Below the pieces are notes generated by a model. It was not told the DNA's origin, did no database searches, and was given only the letters and a program-made list of their open reading frames with translations. A program made the position numbers and the translations under genes. This document shows positions 16,973 through 25,631 of a stretch of DNA of 42,882 nucleotides, piece after piece (the first letter of the stretch is position 1; each line of letters begins with the position of its first letter). The DNA is from Streptococcus suis (GTDB lineage: Bacteria > Bacillota > Bacilli > Lactobacillales > Streptococcaceae), in contig JAKTNK010000015.1 of NCBI GenBank assembly GCA_029593465.1, forward strand, positions 1 to 42,882, written 5' to 3'.

Positions 16973-17387
16973 CCTGTCCCAAGAACAGCTGATATCCGCT
17001 ATGTTTTCCGTCTTGGAAACGGCTTATGGGACGTCACCTTGGAGCGAGAGTCAGATTAAAGCGGATTATGAGCAATCTAATACGGAGTATTTTTTTCTCT
17101 TTGATGACAATCAGTTGGTGGGTTTTTTGGCCTTACAAACGCTTTTTGGAGAGGTCGAGCTGACTAATATTGCTGTCGCAAAGCCTTATCAAGGTCAGGG
17201 TTTGGCTAAGCAGCTCTTGTCGCATTTGGAATTCATCGAAGAGCCTATTTTTTTGGAAGTTCGTCAATCCAATCATAAAGCTCAAGGTCTTTACTTGCAA
17301 TTTGGTTTTGAACCGATTGGTCGTCGTAAACAGTATTATCATCATCCTACGGAAGATGCCATCTTGATGAAGCGTGAACAGAAATAA
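16950..17387 (+). CDS. rimI: Ribosomal-protein-alanine acetyltransferase RimI
   Basis: This 145-aa GNAT enzyme is of the RimI type, which acetylates the N-terminus of ribosomal protein S18 in E. coli. In Firmicutes the substrate is less certain. The acetyl-CoA motif AVAKPYQGQGLAKQLL and the C-terminal EVRQSNHKAQGLYLQFGFEPIGRRKQYY segment are diagnostic. Two upstream ATGs (16932, 16935) are in frame, but the ATG at 16950 has AAGGA 7 bases upstream and gives the normal N-terminus. It overlaps the end of tsaB by 23 bp, indicating translational coupling in the tsaB-rimI-tsaD operon. Confidence 0.88.
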   Translation: MTISKWSSLSQEQLISAMFSVLETAYGTSPWSESQIKADYEQSNTEYFFLFDDNQLVGFLALQTLFGEVELTNIAVAKPYQGQGLAKQLLSHLEFIEEPIFLEVRQSNHKAQGLYLQFGFEPIGRRKQYYHHPTEDAILMKREQK

Positions 17388-17409
17388 GAAAGAAATGTAA
17401 AGGAGTCAT

Positions 17410-18426
17410 ATGTCTGATCGGTATATTTTAGCGATTGAGAGTTCTTGTGATGAGACAAGTGTCGCTGTTTTAAAGAATGAATCAGAGCTATTAAGCAATA
17501 TTATTGCTAGTCAGGTGGAAAGTCATAAGCGATTTGGTGGTGTTGTTCCTGAAGTGGCCAGTCGTCATCATGTTGAGGTCATCACCACCTGTATTGAGGA
17601 TGCTTTGGTAGAGGCAGGTATCTCTGCTAAGGACTTGTCGGCAGTTGCTGTGACTTATGGTCCAGGCTTAGTTGGTGCTTTGTTAGTTGGTCTGTCTGCG
17701 GCTAAGGCTTTTGCCTGGGCACACGGTTTACCCCTGATACCGGTCAATCATATGGCAGGGCATCTGATGGCAGCGCGTGAGGAAAAGCAGCTAACCTATC
17801 CTCTGCTTGCCCTACTTGTGTCTGGTGGACATACGGAATTGGTCTATGTCTCAGCTCCTGGGGATTATCATATCGTAGGGGAAACACGCGATGATGCAGT
17901 GGGTGAAGCCTATGATAAAGTCGGTCGCGTAATGGGCTTGAGCTATCCTGCAGGTCGCGAGATTGACGAGTTGGCACATCAAGGAAAAGACGTTTATGAT
18001 TTTCCAAGAGCCATGATTAAGGAAGATAACTTAGACTTTTCGTTTTCTGGCTTGAAGTCAGCTTTTATCAATCTTCATCATAAAGCTGCTCAAAAGGGTG
18101 AAACCTTGAATTTAGCAGACTTATGTGCGTCTTTCCAAGCCTCCGTCTTAGATGTGCTTATCACTAAGACCAAAAAAGCTTTAGGCTTATATCCTGTTGA
18201 GACGTTGATCGTTGCAGGTGGTGTCGCTGCTAACAAAGGCCTCAGAGAACGTCTAGCCAAGGACATTAAAGGTGTTGATGTGATCGTACCCCCACTGCGC
18301 CTATGTGGTGATAATGCTGGCATGATTGCTTTAGCTGCTGCGGTGGAGTATGACCTTAACCACAAGGCCAATCTGGATTTGAATGCTAAACCTAGCCTGG
18401 CTTTTCCAACTTATGAGGGAGACTAA
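17410..18426 (+). CDS. tsaD: TsaD, tRNA threonylcarbamoyladenosine transferase
   Basis: This 338-aa catalytic subunit transfers threonylcarbamoyl from its adenylate to A37 of tRNA. The metal-binding HMAGH motif puts His114 and His118 in place. The N-terminal [13 protein letters not shown] and the [14 protein letters not shown] loop bind nucleotide, and the late CGDNAGMIA segment supplies the metal aspartate. The length is standard. AAAGGAG precedes the ATG. It is the last gene of the operon; its terminator overlaps the azlC promoter. Confidence 0.96.
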   Translation: MSDRYILAIESSCDETSVAVLKNESELLSNIIASQVESHKRFGGVVPEVASRHHVEVITTCIEDALVEAGISAKDLSAVAVTYGPGLVGALLVGLSAAKAFAWAHGLPLIPVNHMAGHLMAAREEKQLTYPLLALLVSGGHTELVYVSAPGDYHIVGETRDDAVGEAYDKVGRVMGLSYPAGREIDELAHQGKDVYDFPRAMIKEDNLDFSFSGLKSAFINLHHKAAQKGETLNLADLCASFQASVLDVLITKTKKALGLYPVETLIVAGGVAANKGLRERLAKDIKGVDVIVPPLRLCGDNAGMIALAAAVEYDLNHKANLDLNAKPSLAFPTYEGD

Positions 18427-18435
18427 CAGTCGTCA

Positions 18436-18465
18436 AACGCAACTTGAGTTAAAGTTGTGTTTTTG
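18436..18465 (+). terminator. tsaD terminator
   Basis: AACGCAACTT/AAGTTGTGTT (one G-U pair) around GAGTTA, then TTTTTG. The azlC -35 box lies in its loop region. Confidence 0.8.
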
Positions 18466-18472
18466 TTATAAT
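18444..18472 (+). promoter_or_regulatory. azlCD promoter embedded in the tsaD terminator
   Basis: TTGAGT (18444-18449), 17-bp spacer, TGTTATAAT with TATAAT at 18467-18472. The -35 box and most of the spacer are the terminator hairpin itself. Confidence 0.78.
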
Positions 18473-18507
18473 GGACGAACATTCTGACAATTTTAAAAAG
18501 GAGCTTT

Positions 18508-19206
18508 ATGGATAAAAGAGAATTTTTGAAAGGAGCTAGAGCTTCGTTACCGACGGCAGTTGGTTACGTTTCGATAGGAATTGCCTGCGGTGTGGTCGGT
18601 GCAAGTAGTGGTCTTAGTGCTTGGCAGATGGCTTTGATGAGTATCTTTATTTACGGAGGGTCATCGCAATTTGCCTTTGCAGCACTGTCCTTAGCTGGAG
18701 CCAGTCTTTTGTCGCTGACCATCACTATTTTTTTGATTAATTTACGTCATCTTTTGATGAGTTTGCATGTGACCACTATCTTCCCAAAAATCTCTTTAGG
18801 ACAAGGGATTCGTATGGGAACCTTGCTGACAGATGAAAGCTATGGGGTCTTGTTAGGAGAGTATGCTCATCGTCAGTCGATTCCGGTATCTTGGATGTAT
18901 GGCAATAACCTTGTAGCCTATCTGACTTGGGTATTGGCAGTTACCTTTGGAACATTAGTTGGCTCATATATCCCAGATCCTAAAGCGCTAGGGCTTGATT
19001 TCGCCTTGGTAGCAATGTTTATCTCTATCTTTGAAAGCCAACTAAGAGGAATGTTACACTGGTTAGCTGGTCAGAAGATTGCGATGATTTTATTGGGAGT
19101 GTCTCTGTCTTATCTACTCCTTTCCATCTTTTTATCAGAGTCAATGGCTGTTTTAGGAGCAACCTTGCTTGGTTGTACAGTGGGGGTAATCGTTGATGAC
19201 AAGTAG
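18508..19206 (+). CDS. azlC: AzlC, branched-chain amino acid exporter large subunit
   Basis: This 232-aa membrane protein of the AzlC/YgaZ family has about six hydrophobic helices. The family signature is seen in GIACGVVGASSGLS (about 23-36), YGGSSQFAFAAL (about 50-61) and INLRHLLMSLH (about 77-87). With AzlD it forms an exporter of branched-chain amino acids or analogues such as azaleucine (established in Bacillus). AAGGAG precedes the ATG. The 3' end overlaps azlD by 11 bp, so the two subunits are translationally coupled. Confidence 0.9.
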   Translation: MDKREFLKGARASLPTAVGYVSIGIACGVVGASSGLSAWQMALMSIFIYGGSSQFAFAALSLAGASLLSLTITIFLINLRHLLMSLHVTTIFPKISLGQGIRMGTLLTDESYGVLLGEYAHRQSIPVSWMYGNNLVAYLTWVLAVTFGTLVGSYIPDPKALGLDFALVAMFISIFESQLRGMLHWLAGQKIAMILLGVSLSYLLLSIFLSESMAVLGATLLGCTVGVIVDDK

Positions 19207-19519
19207 TACAATTTTAGCGGGTATTTTTCTTGGAGCGGTTGTTACCTGGCTACCTAGGGTTTTGCCGTTTGTTTTGACTAAGTATAAGGGTTTGCCAGAT
19301 GGTATCGTACGTTTCTTGAGTTACTTACCAATTAGTATTATTTTTGCTTTAACCTTATCGAGTCTTGTGACAGAGCAGCAAGGGCAGTTGCCTACATTTC
19401 AAGTCTTAGACTTGGTAGCAGCTGTGCCAACCTTTTGGGTCGCCGTTAAAAGCAAGAATATCCTGCTGGCTGTTTTGACAGGGATTGTGGTAGTAGCTCT
19501 ACTAAGGTTGATTTTTTAG
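19196..19519 (+). CDS. azlD: AzlD, branched-chain amino acid exporter small subunit
   Basis: This 107-aa protein has four hydrophobic segments and the AzlD/YgaH pattern WLPRVLPFVLTKYKGLPDGIVRFLSYLPISIIFAL near the front. A TTG at 19193 is also in frame, but the ATG at 19196 fits the GGGGGT ribosome binding site inside azlC better. It is the obligate partner of AzlC in the membrane. The gene ends 37 bp before the aldolase-like gene with no terminator between, so all three may share a transcript. Confidence 0.9.
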   Translation: MTSSTILAGIFLGAVVTWLPRVLPFVLTKYKGLPDGIVRFLSYLPISIIFALTLSSLVTEQQGQLPTFQVLDLVAAVPTFWVAVKSKNILLAVLTGIVVVALLRLIF

Positions 19520-19556
19520 CTTGTTTCAGTGCTTAGTATTATGAAAAGAGGTTATG

Positions 19557-20582
19557 ATGTTACATTTTGAAAATGATTATAATGAGGGTGTTCACCCAGA
19601 TTTGCTCCAAGCGATTGTAGCCACTAATGAGGACAATCAAGCTGGCTATGGCATGGATGATTATACTAAAAGAGCTATTGAGAAAATTCGCTTAGCTACA
19701 GGCTGTCCAGAAGCCCAGGTGCAATTTTTAGCTGGTGGGACTCAGACCAATCAGATTGCCATTGACAGCTTATTAAAGTCCTACGAAGGGGTTATTTCAG
19801 CAGATACTGGACACATTGCAACGCATGAAGCAGGTGCTATTGAATTTGTTGGTCATAAGGTGCTGGGCTTGCCACACACCAATGGTAAAATTATCGCAGC
19901 TGATGTCAAAGATTACCTCGAGACTTTTTATGGGGATGGTAATCATGAGCACATGGTATTTCCAGGGATGGTCTATGTTACGCATCCAACTGAGTATGGA
20001 ACTCTCTACACCAAATCAGAACTTAAAGAGTTGGCAGAGATTTGTTCCAAGTATGAAATCCCATTATTTTTAGATGGTGCTCGCTTAGGTTATGGCCTGG
20101 CTGCTAAAGAGACAGATGTGACCTTGAAGGACATCGCCACCTACTGTGATGTCTTCTATATTGGTGGAACCAAGTTAGGCGCTATGATAGGTGAGGCCTT
20201 GGTATATACGAAGAACAACATGCCAAATCACTTCCAAGCTTTTGTCAAACAGCATGGTGCTCTTCTGGCTAAAGGACGCTTTATGGGACTTCAGTTCGAT
20301 GCTTTTTTCACGGATGACTTATACCTCAAGATTGGGGAGCATGCTCTTAACTTAGCGGAGCAACTAAAAACCCTTTTGAAAGAAAAAGGATATCAGTTCT
20401 ACTTAGAAAGCCCAACCAATCAGCAGTTTGTGATTATTGAAAATAACCAGTTGCAAGAGTTGCAAAAAACGGTTGCTGTTAGTTTTTGGGAAAAATATGA
20501 TGATGCGCACACAGTGGTTCGCTTTGCGACTAGTTGGTCAACGACACAAGAGGATATGGCTGCCTTGGCTAAGGTGTTATAA
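19557..20582 (+). CDS. ltaE: Threonine aldolase/beta-eliminating lyase family PLP enzyme
   Basis: This 341-aa fold-type I PLP enzyme, most like low-specificity L-threonine aldolase, would split threonine to glycine and acetaldehyde. The DGARLGYGLA segment (about 172-181) provides the PLP-contacting Asp and Arg, and GGTKLGAMIGEALV (about 200-213) the Schiff-base lysine. GGTQTNQIA near residue 60 contacts the PLP phosphate. Of two adjacent ATGs the second (19557) has the better 5-base spacing to AGAGG. It follows azlCD closely. A role as another beta-eliminating lyase cannot be excluded. Confidence 0.85.
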   Translation: MLHFENDYNEGVHPDLLQAIVATNEDNQAGYGMDDYTKRAIEKIRLATGCPEAQVQFLAGGTQTNQIAIDSLLKSYEGVISADTGHIATHEAGAIEFVGHKVLGLPHTNGKIIAADVKDYLETFYGDGNHEHMVFPGMVYVTHPTEYGTLYTKSELKELAEICSKYEIPLFLDGARLGYGLAAKETDVTLKDIATYCDVFYIGGTKLGAMIGEALVYTKNNMPNHFQAFVKQHGALLAKGRFMGLQFDAFFTDDLYLKIGEHALNLAEQLKTLLKEKGYQFYLESPTNQQFVIIENNQLQELQKTVAVSFWEKYDDAHTVVRFATSWSTTQEDMAALAKVL

Positions 20583-20592
20583 GCTAACCATC

Positions 20593-20626
20593 AAAAAGGA
20601 GTTGAGCTATGGCTCAACTCCTTTTT
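20593..20626 (+). terminator. ltaE terminator
   Basis: A 15-bp perfect stem (AAAAAGGAGTTGAGC and its complement) around TATG, ending in TTTTT. Symmetry makes it usable from both strands. Confidence 0.93.
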
Positions 20627-20650
20627 GTGATAAAAACTTTTGTGTGCTGG

Positions 20651-20706
20651 GATGATTTGAGAAAGTTATTGTCGGAACATGAAACGACAAACCTCTCAAA
20701 GTCATC
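20651..20706. repeat. 56-bp imperfect inverted repeat behind rpsN2
   Basis: Outer arms GATGATTTGAGA and TCTCAAAGTCATC plus inner TGTCG/CGACA pairs fold into one long stem between the ltaE terminator and the rpsN2 stop. It lacks a T-run, so it is more likely an RNA-stabilising 3' hairpin or an old insertion scar than an intrinsic terminator. Confidence 0.5.
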
Positions 20707-20715
20707 AGTAAAGTG

Positions 20716-20985
20716 TTACCAACTGGCCTTTTTGACACCAGGTAATTGCCCTTTATGGGCTAGTTGACGGAAGTTGATACGGCTGACACCGAATTTACGC
20801 ATGTAGGCATGTGGGCGTCCGTCAATCTTATCGCGATTTTTCAAACGATTAGGATTGGAATCACGTGGTAGTTTACGAAGCGCTTTGTAATCACCTTTTG
20901 CTTTAAGCTCACGACGTAGGTCAGCGTATTGTTCAATGAGTTTGAGTTGTCTCTCATAACGAGCGATTTTAGATTTTTTTGCCAT
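20716..20985 (-). CDS. rpsN2: Zinc-independent ribosomal protein S14 paralogue
   Basis: This 89-aa S14 of the C-minus type has no cysteine in the whole protein, so the CxxC zinc ribbon of the standard short S14 is absent. The family core [40 protein letters not shown] is intact. Such paralogues replace the zinc-containing S14 during zinc starvation (established for Bacillus and streptococci). The ATG follows AGGAGG. A perfect AdcR box lies 18 bp upstream over the transcription start, tying it to the same zinc signal as lmb-sht. Confidence 0.95.
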   Translation of the reverse strand: MAKKSKIARYERQLKLIEQYADLRRELKAKGDYKALRKLPRDSNPNRLKNRDKIDGRPHAYMRKFGVSRINFRQLAHKGQLPGVKKASW

Positions 20986-21003
20986 AGTTCCTCCTTAATG
21001 TAT

Positions 21004-21015
21004 TTAACTGGTTAA
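21004..21015 (-). promoter_or_regulatory. AdcR operator of rpsN2
   Basis: TTAACCAGTTAA on the minus strand (TTAACTGGTTAA on plus), a 12/12 match to the AdcR consensus and identical on the plus strand to the lmb box at 11864. It begins a few bases after the -10 box. Confidence 0.93.
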
Positions 21016-21022
21016 CTATTAA

Positions 21023-21051
21023 AGTTTATCAAAAAAGAAAAAAAGTATCAA
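21023..21051 (-). promoter_or_regulatory. rpsN2 promoter
   Basis: Minus strand: TTGATA (21051-21046), 17-bp T-rich spacer, TGATAAACT with TAAACT at 21028-21023. Confidence 0.78.
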
Positions 21052-21072
21052 GGAAAACTTGTTACTTTTTAT

Positions 21073-22917
<1,845 letters not shown>

Positions 22918-22927
22918 TCATCACATT

Positions 22928-22947
22928 GACCCGATAGGGTCTTTTTT
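22928..22947 (+). terminator. Short terminator between rocS and the exonuclease gene
   Basis: GACCC-GATA-GGGTC followed by TTTTTT, with the AGGAG of the next gene directly behind it. It could act as an attenuator that lets a fraction of transcripts continue. Confidence 0.75.
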
Positions 22948-22957
22948 AGGAGAAAAA

Positions 22958-23545
22958 ATGGAAGTTTTAAACGAATACATTGCCTTTGATTTGGAATTTA
23001 ATACGGTTGATGCGACTAGTCACCTTATCCAGCTATCTGCTGTCAAGTTTCTCAATCATCAAGAAGTGGATAGCTTTGATACTTATGTTTACAGTCCTCT
23101 ACCCTTACAGAGTTTTATCAATGGTTTGACGGGGATTACGGCAGACAAGATTGCAGCAGCGCCAAGAATTGAGCAAGTGATAGCTGATTTTGCTATGTTT
23201 GTGAGTGATAGTCCTTTGATTGGCTACAATGCCCATAAGTCGGATTTGCCGATTTTAAGGGAAAATGGCTTGGATTTGACCGAGCAGTATCGTGTGGATG
23301 TTTATGACCAAGCGTTTGAGCGTAGGAGCAGTGACTTGAATGGGATTGCTAATCTGAAATTGCAGACCGTCGCTAACTTTCTTGGCATTAAAGGAAAGGG
23401 TCATGATAGCTTAGAGGATGCGCGAATGACGGCTCTTGTTTATGAAAAATTCTTAGAGTTTGATAGTAACAAGTCTTACTTAGAAGCACAAGAAGAAAGT
23501 CATGTGGATAATCCTTTTGCCGCTTTAGGTGGTTTCTTTGATTGA
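22958..23545 (+). CDS. DnaQ-like 3'-5' exonuclease
   Basis: This 195-aa DEDDh exonuclease domain protein resembles the proofreading domain of PolC/DnaQ. Exo I is DLEFN (about 8-12, Asp and Glu metal ligands). Exo II is GYNAHKSDLP (about 88-97). Exo III is HDSLEDARMTALVYEKF (about 148-164), with the catalytic His and last Asp. No polymerase or helicase domain is attached, so it is a stand-alone nuclease of unknown target, perhaps in repair or RNA trimming. The ATG at 22958 follows AGGAG; a longer frame overlaps rocS and is not credible. Confidence 0.87.
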   Translation: MEVLNEYIAFDLEFNTVDATSHLIQLSAVKFLNHQEVDSFDTYVYSPLPLQSFINGLTGITADKIAAAPRIEQVIADFAMFVSDSPLIGYNAHKSDLPILRENGLDLTEQYRVDVYDQAFERRSSDLNGIANLKLQTVANFLGIKGKGHDSLEDARMTALVYEKFLEFDSNKSYLEAQEESHVDNPFAALGGFFD

Positions 23546-23599
23546 CAGAGTTGTCAAGAGCATTTTTTCTAAAAGCTGAAAAATCACCTAAGGTTAGGG

Positions 23600-23630
23600 C
23601 TTGCTTGTGACCTTGGGTCATGTGCTAGGA
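23600..23630 (+). promoter_or_regulatory. MerR-type promoter/operator with 19-bp spacer
   Basis: TTGCTT (23600-23605), 19-bp spacer, TGCTAGGAT with TAGGAT at 23625-23630. The spacer holds a perfect dyad TGACC-TTG-GGTCA (23607-23619). Overlong spacers carrying a dyad are the hallmark of promoters activated by MerR proteins through DNA distortion. The MerR-type gene follows about 118 bp downstream, so autoregulation is likely. Confidence 0.72.
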
Positions 23631-23748
23631 TACAGGTGAACAGATAAATAAACAGGCTTTAATAGAGAAACGGGTCGGATAGAGCTCGCCTGCTAGGAAA
23701 ATCTTATAGCCAGTTATTTTCTGTATCACTATTAAAGGAGGTGAAGAG

Positions 23749-24483
23749 ATGTCTGTAACTTATACAACAGGCGAAATGGCTAAACTAGCTGGTGTTTCGA
23801 TTCGTACAGTTCAGTATTACGATCAGCGTGGTATCTTAACACCTAGTGATGTGACAGAAGGTGGTCGAAGAATTTACTCTGACCGAGATTTAGAAAGACT
23901 GAGATGGATTTCTTTTCTGAGAGATCTTGATTTTTCCATTAAGGCTATCCAAGAAATCCTAGCTGAAGAGCACTCGAACCAAGTGTTACAGTTGCTTTTG
24001 GAACGTCATATTTCAGAACTCAATAACGAGATTGACCAAAAGCAAATTAAACGTGACATGGCTGTCAATCTACTTGACAAGCTAGATAAGCATGAAGATG
24101 TTACTGTTGATAGTTTACAAGACATGTCACTCATCATGTCAAATCAAAAAGCACACCGTCGTCTTCAATTGAAAATGCTAGCAACTACCTTTGCTTTTGC
24201 TTTCTTACTTATTTTTAGTATCTACCTAGCGAAACAATTTCCACAAATCACATGGTTGAAGCCTTTTGCTTGGTTTGTTGGGGCGATTTATGTCGTAGGA
24301 TTACTGTGGTCGAGTTATTACTTTTCAAGACAGCTTGTCTATCTTTGTCCTGTTTGCCATAACACTTTTCAACCGACTTATTGGGCATTTGTCAGGGCAG
24401 GTCATACCCCAAAGACACGTCAGCTAACTTGCCCTCATTGCCATGTGAAGTCTTCTTGTTTGGAATTAGCCAAAGAGGAGTAG
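23749..24483 (+). CDS. Membrane-anchored MerR-family regulator with C-terminal zinc ribbon
   Basis: The 244-aa protein starts with a standard MerR winged helix (YTTGEMAKLAGVSIRTVQYYDQRGIL, about 5-30, and GGRRIYSDRDLERL) and a coiled-coil dimer helix (about 75-115). Two hydrophobic helices follow at about 143-160 and 170-190. The C-terminus is a zinc-ribbon-like domain with CPVC (200-203) and CPHC (228-231). Both DNA-binding and ribbon domains should be cytoplasmic, with a short outer loop. The ligand is unknown; envelope stress or a metal are options. AAAGGAGG precedes the ATG. The gene is monocistronic, behind its own dyad-containing promoter and before a strong terminator. Confidence 0.85.
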   Translation: MSVTYTTGEMAKLAGVSIRTVQYYDQRGILTPSDVTEGGRRIYSDRDLERLRWISFLRDLDFSIKAIQEILAEEHSNQVLQLLLERHISELNNEIDQKQIKRDMAVNLLDKLDKHEDVTVDSLQDMSLIMSNQKAHRRLQLKMLATTFAFAFLLIFSIYLAKQFPQITWLKPFAWFVGAIYVVGLLWSSYYFSRQLVYLCPVCHNTFQPTYWAFVRAGHTPKTRQLTCPHCHVKSSCLELAKEE

Positions 24484-24497
24484 TTAGAAAAGATAGT

Positions 24498-24531
24498 AAA
24501 ACAGCCTTTTCCAAACGGAAAAGGCTGTTTT
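24498..24531. terminator. Bidirectional terminator between merR-type gene and ybaB
   Basis: AAAACAGCCTTTTCC and GGAAAAGGCTGTTTT, a perfect 15-bp stem with an AAAC loop, shared by the two convergent genes. Confidence 0.93.
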
Positions 24532-24538
24532 GTGAAGC

Positions 24539-24838
24539 TTAGAAGGGCAATTTGTTGGCAAAGGCGCCCAAGGTTTTTTGAGTCGCTGCATCAATTTGAC
24601 TGAGGGCATCATTGATAGCCTGTGTGGTCATGTCTTGTAGGGTTTCGAGATCTTCAGGGTCAACCACCGCTTCAGCGAAAGTGATGTTGGTCAATTTTTT
24701 ATCACCTGAAAAGTCAACGACAACCAAGTCTTGGGCTGATCGACCAGTAAACGTCGTTGCTGCAAGCTCTTCTTGCTTTTGCACCATTTGTTTTTGAAGT
24801 TTTTGTGCTTGCTTCATCATGTTTTGCATATTCATCAT
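24539..24838 (-). CDS. YbaB/EbfC nucleoid-associated protein
   Basis: This 99-aa protein shows the family pattern: an N-terminal helix [23 protein letters not shown], the central strand region [26 protein letters not shown], then [23 protein letters not shown]. YbaB proteins form dimers that bind DNA with little sequence preference. The closest AAGGA ribosome binding site is 13 bases from the ATG, rather far, and downstream in-frame ATGs exist, so the exact start is uncertain. Here it is not next to dnaX-recR as in many Bacilli. Confidence 0.92.
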   Translation of the reverse strand: MMNMQNMMKQAQKLQKQMVQKQEELAATTFTGRSAQDLVVVDFSGDKKLTNITFAEAVVDPEDLETLQDMTTQAINDALSQIDAATQKTLGAFANKLPF

Positions 24839-24877
24839 AAGATTTTTAAGATTCCTTTCGTATCAAGGGGTTAGTCC

Positions 24878-25417
24878 CTAGTATGTCGTTTTTGTTGCCT
24901 TATTGTTCAACATTTTCAAAGGCAGAGGCGATACTCGATAGTAAGATTTTTGGTTATCTATTGTCTCTCGCTTATTTTCTTGAAAATCATCTTCTCCTAG
25001 AATGAGCGAAGCTAGATAGGAAACAAAAACCTTATCGATAGCTCACTTGGTGTAGCGTATTGATAGGATTATCAGACTCTACTTGAACAGTATCTATTAT
25101 ATCATTTTCAGTAACTAACTCAAACCCAAGGTTATTCTCACCTATTTTGAGTGGAAGACGATCAACATGTTTATGCTTACACAAGTCACAACCAGTCTTT
25201 AGTCATTCAGACTGAGCTTTACGAGGGCGTGTCTGTTGAGTATACTGCTAACAGCATCATGGCTTCTTTGGTTACTCCTTTCATCATAGCTTGTGCCTAA
25301 GTCTGTCCTTTCCTCAACCTATTCTTGTGCTAGCCCTTTTGCTAACCTTAAAAGGCGAATACGGTTTCCAACAAACTCTTGCAATGATTCTGCCCTTAGA
25401 CACCTTTTAGTAGGCAT
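24878..25417 (-). pseudogene. Decayed XRE-type helix-turn-helix regulator
   Basis: The minus strand from an ATG at 25417 reads MPTKRCLRAESLQEFVGNRI, then RLLRLAKGLAQE, a stop (25319), and VEERTDLGTSY in the same frame. That is a recognisable XRE helix-turn-helix. Further on, in shifted frames, come 56 open codons (25202-25035, including KHKHVDRLPLKIGENNLGF) and 54 more (25042-24881, including VFVSYLASLILGEDDFQENK) ending at a stop at 24880. The last two are joined by a +1 shift near 25040. I infer one regulator broken by at least one stop and two or more frameshifts; it could also be two adjacent dead genes. The rest of 24839-25631 has no intact gene. Confidence 0.55.
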
Positions 25418-25447
25418 AATACAGGTGTCATTGACATTGATAAAGTT

Positions 25448-25498
25448 CTTAAAAGGTTGTTTTGGGGTGTTCAATCAAGGAGGTGAAAACCTTTTAAG
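25448..25498. repeat. 11-bp inverted repeat upstream of the decayed regulator
   Basis: CTTAAAAGGTT (25448-25458) and AACCTTTTAAG (25488-25498) are exact complements 29 bp apart, between the dead XRE gene and the LPXTG gene promoter. It may be a relic operator of the lost regulator. Confidence 0.5.
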
Positions 25499-25545
25499 GT
25501 TGCTTCTGTTGCTAACAATGTGAGTATTCTAGGGGACAAAATACT

Positions 25546-25579
25546 TGACAAAATGCTTGTTATACTACATATAACAAGG
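25546..25579 (+). promoter_or_regulatory. Promoter of the LPXTG gene covered by a perfect palindrome
   Basis: TTGACA (25546-25551), 17-bp spacer, weak -10 CATATA (25569-25574). Arms CTTGTTATA (25557-25565) and TATAACAAG (25571-25579) around CTACA form a perfect dyad that lies across the spacer and the -10 box. This is a textbook position for a repressor; the protein is unknown. Confidence 0.7.
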
Positions 25580-25601
25580 CTTGACTTAACAGTCAAGCCT
25601 A
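25578..25601 (+). promoter_or_regulatory. 5'-end hairpin of the LPXTG mRNA
   Basis: AGGCTTGACT and AGTCAAGCCT pair perfectly around TAAC, starting at or next to the predicted transcription start. No T-run follows, so it is better read as a 5' stabiliser or second operator than as a terminator. Confidence 0.6.
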
Positions 25602-25631
25602 TCCTAAAAAGTAAAAAAGGAGACTACCCAA

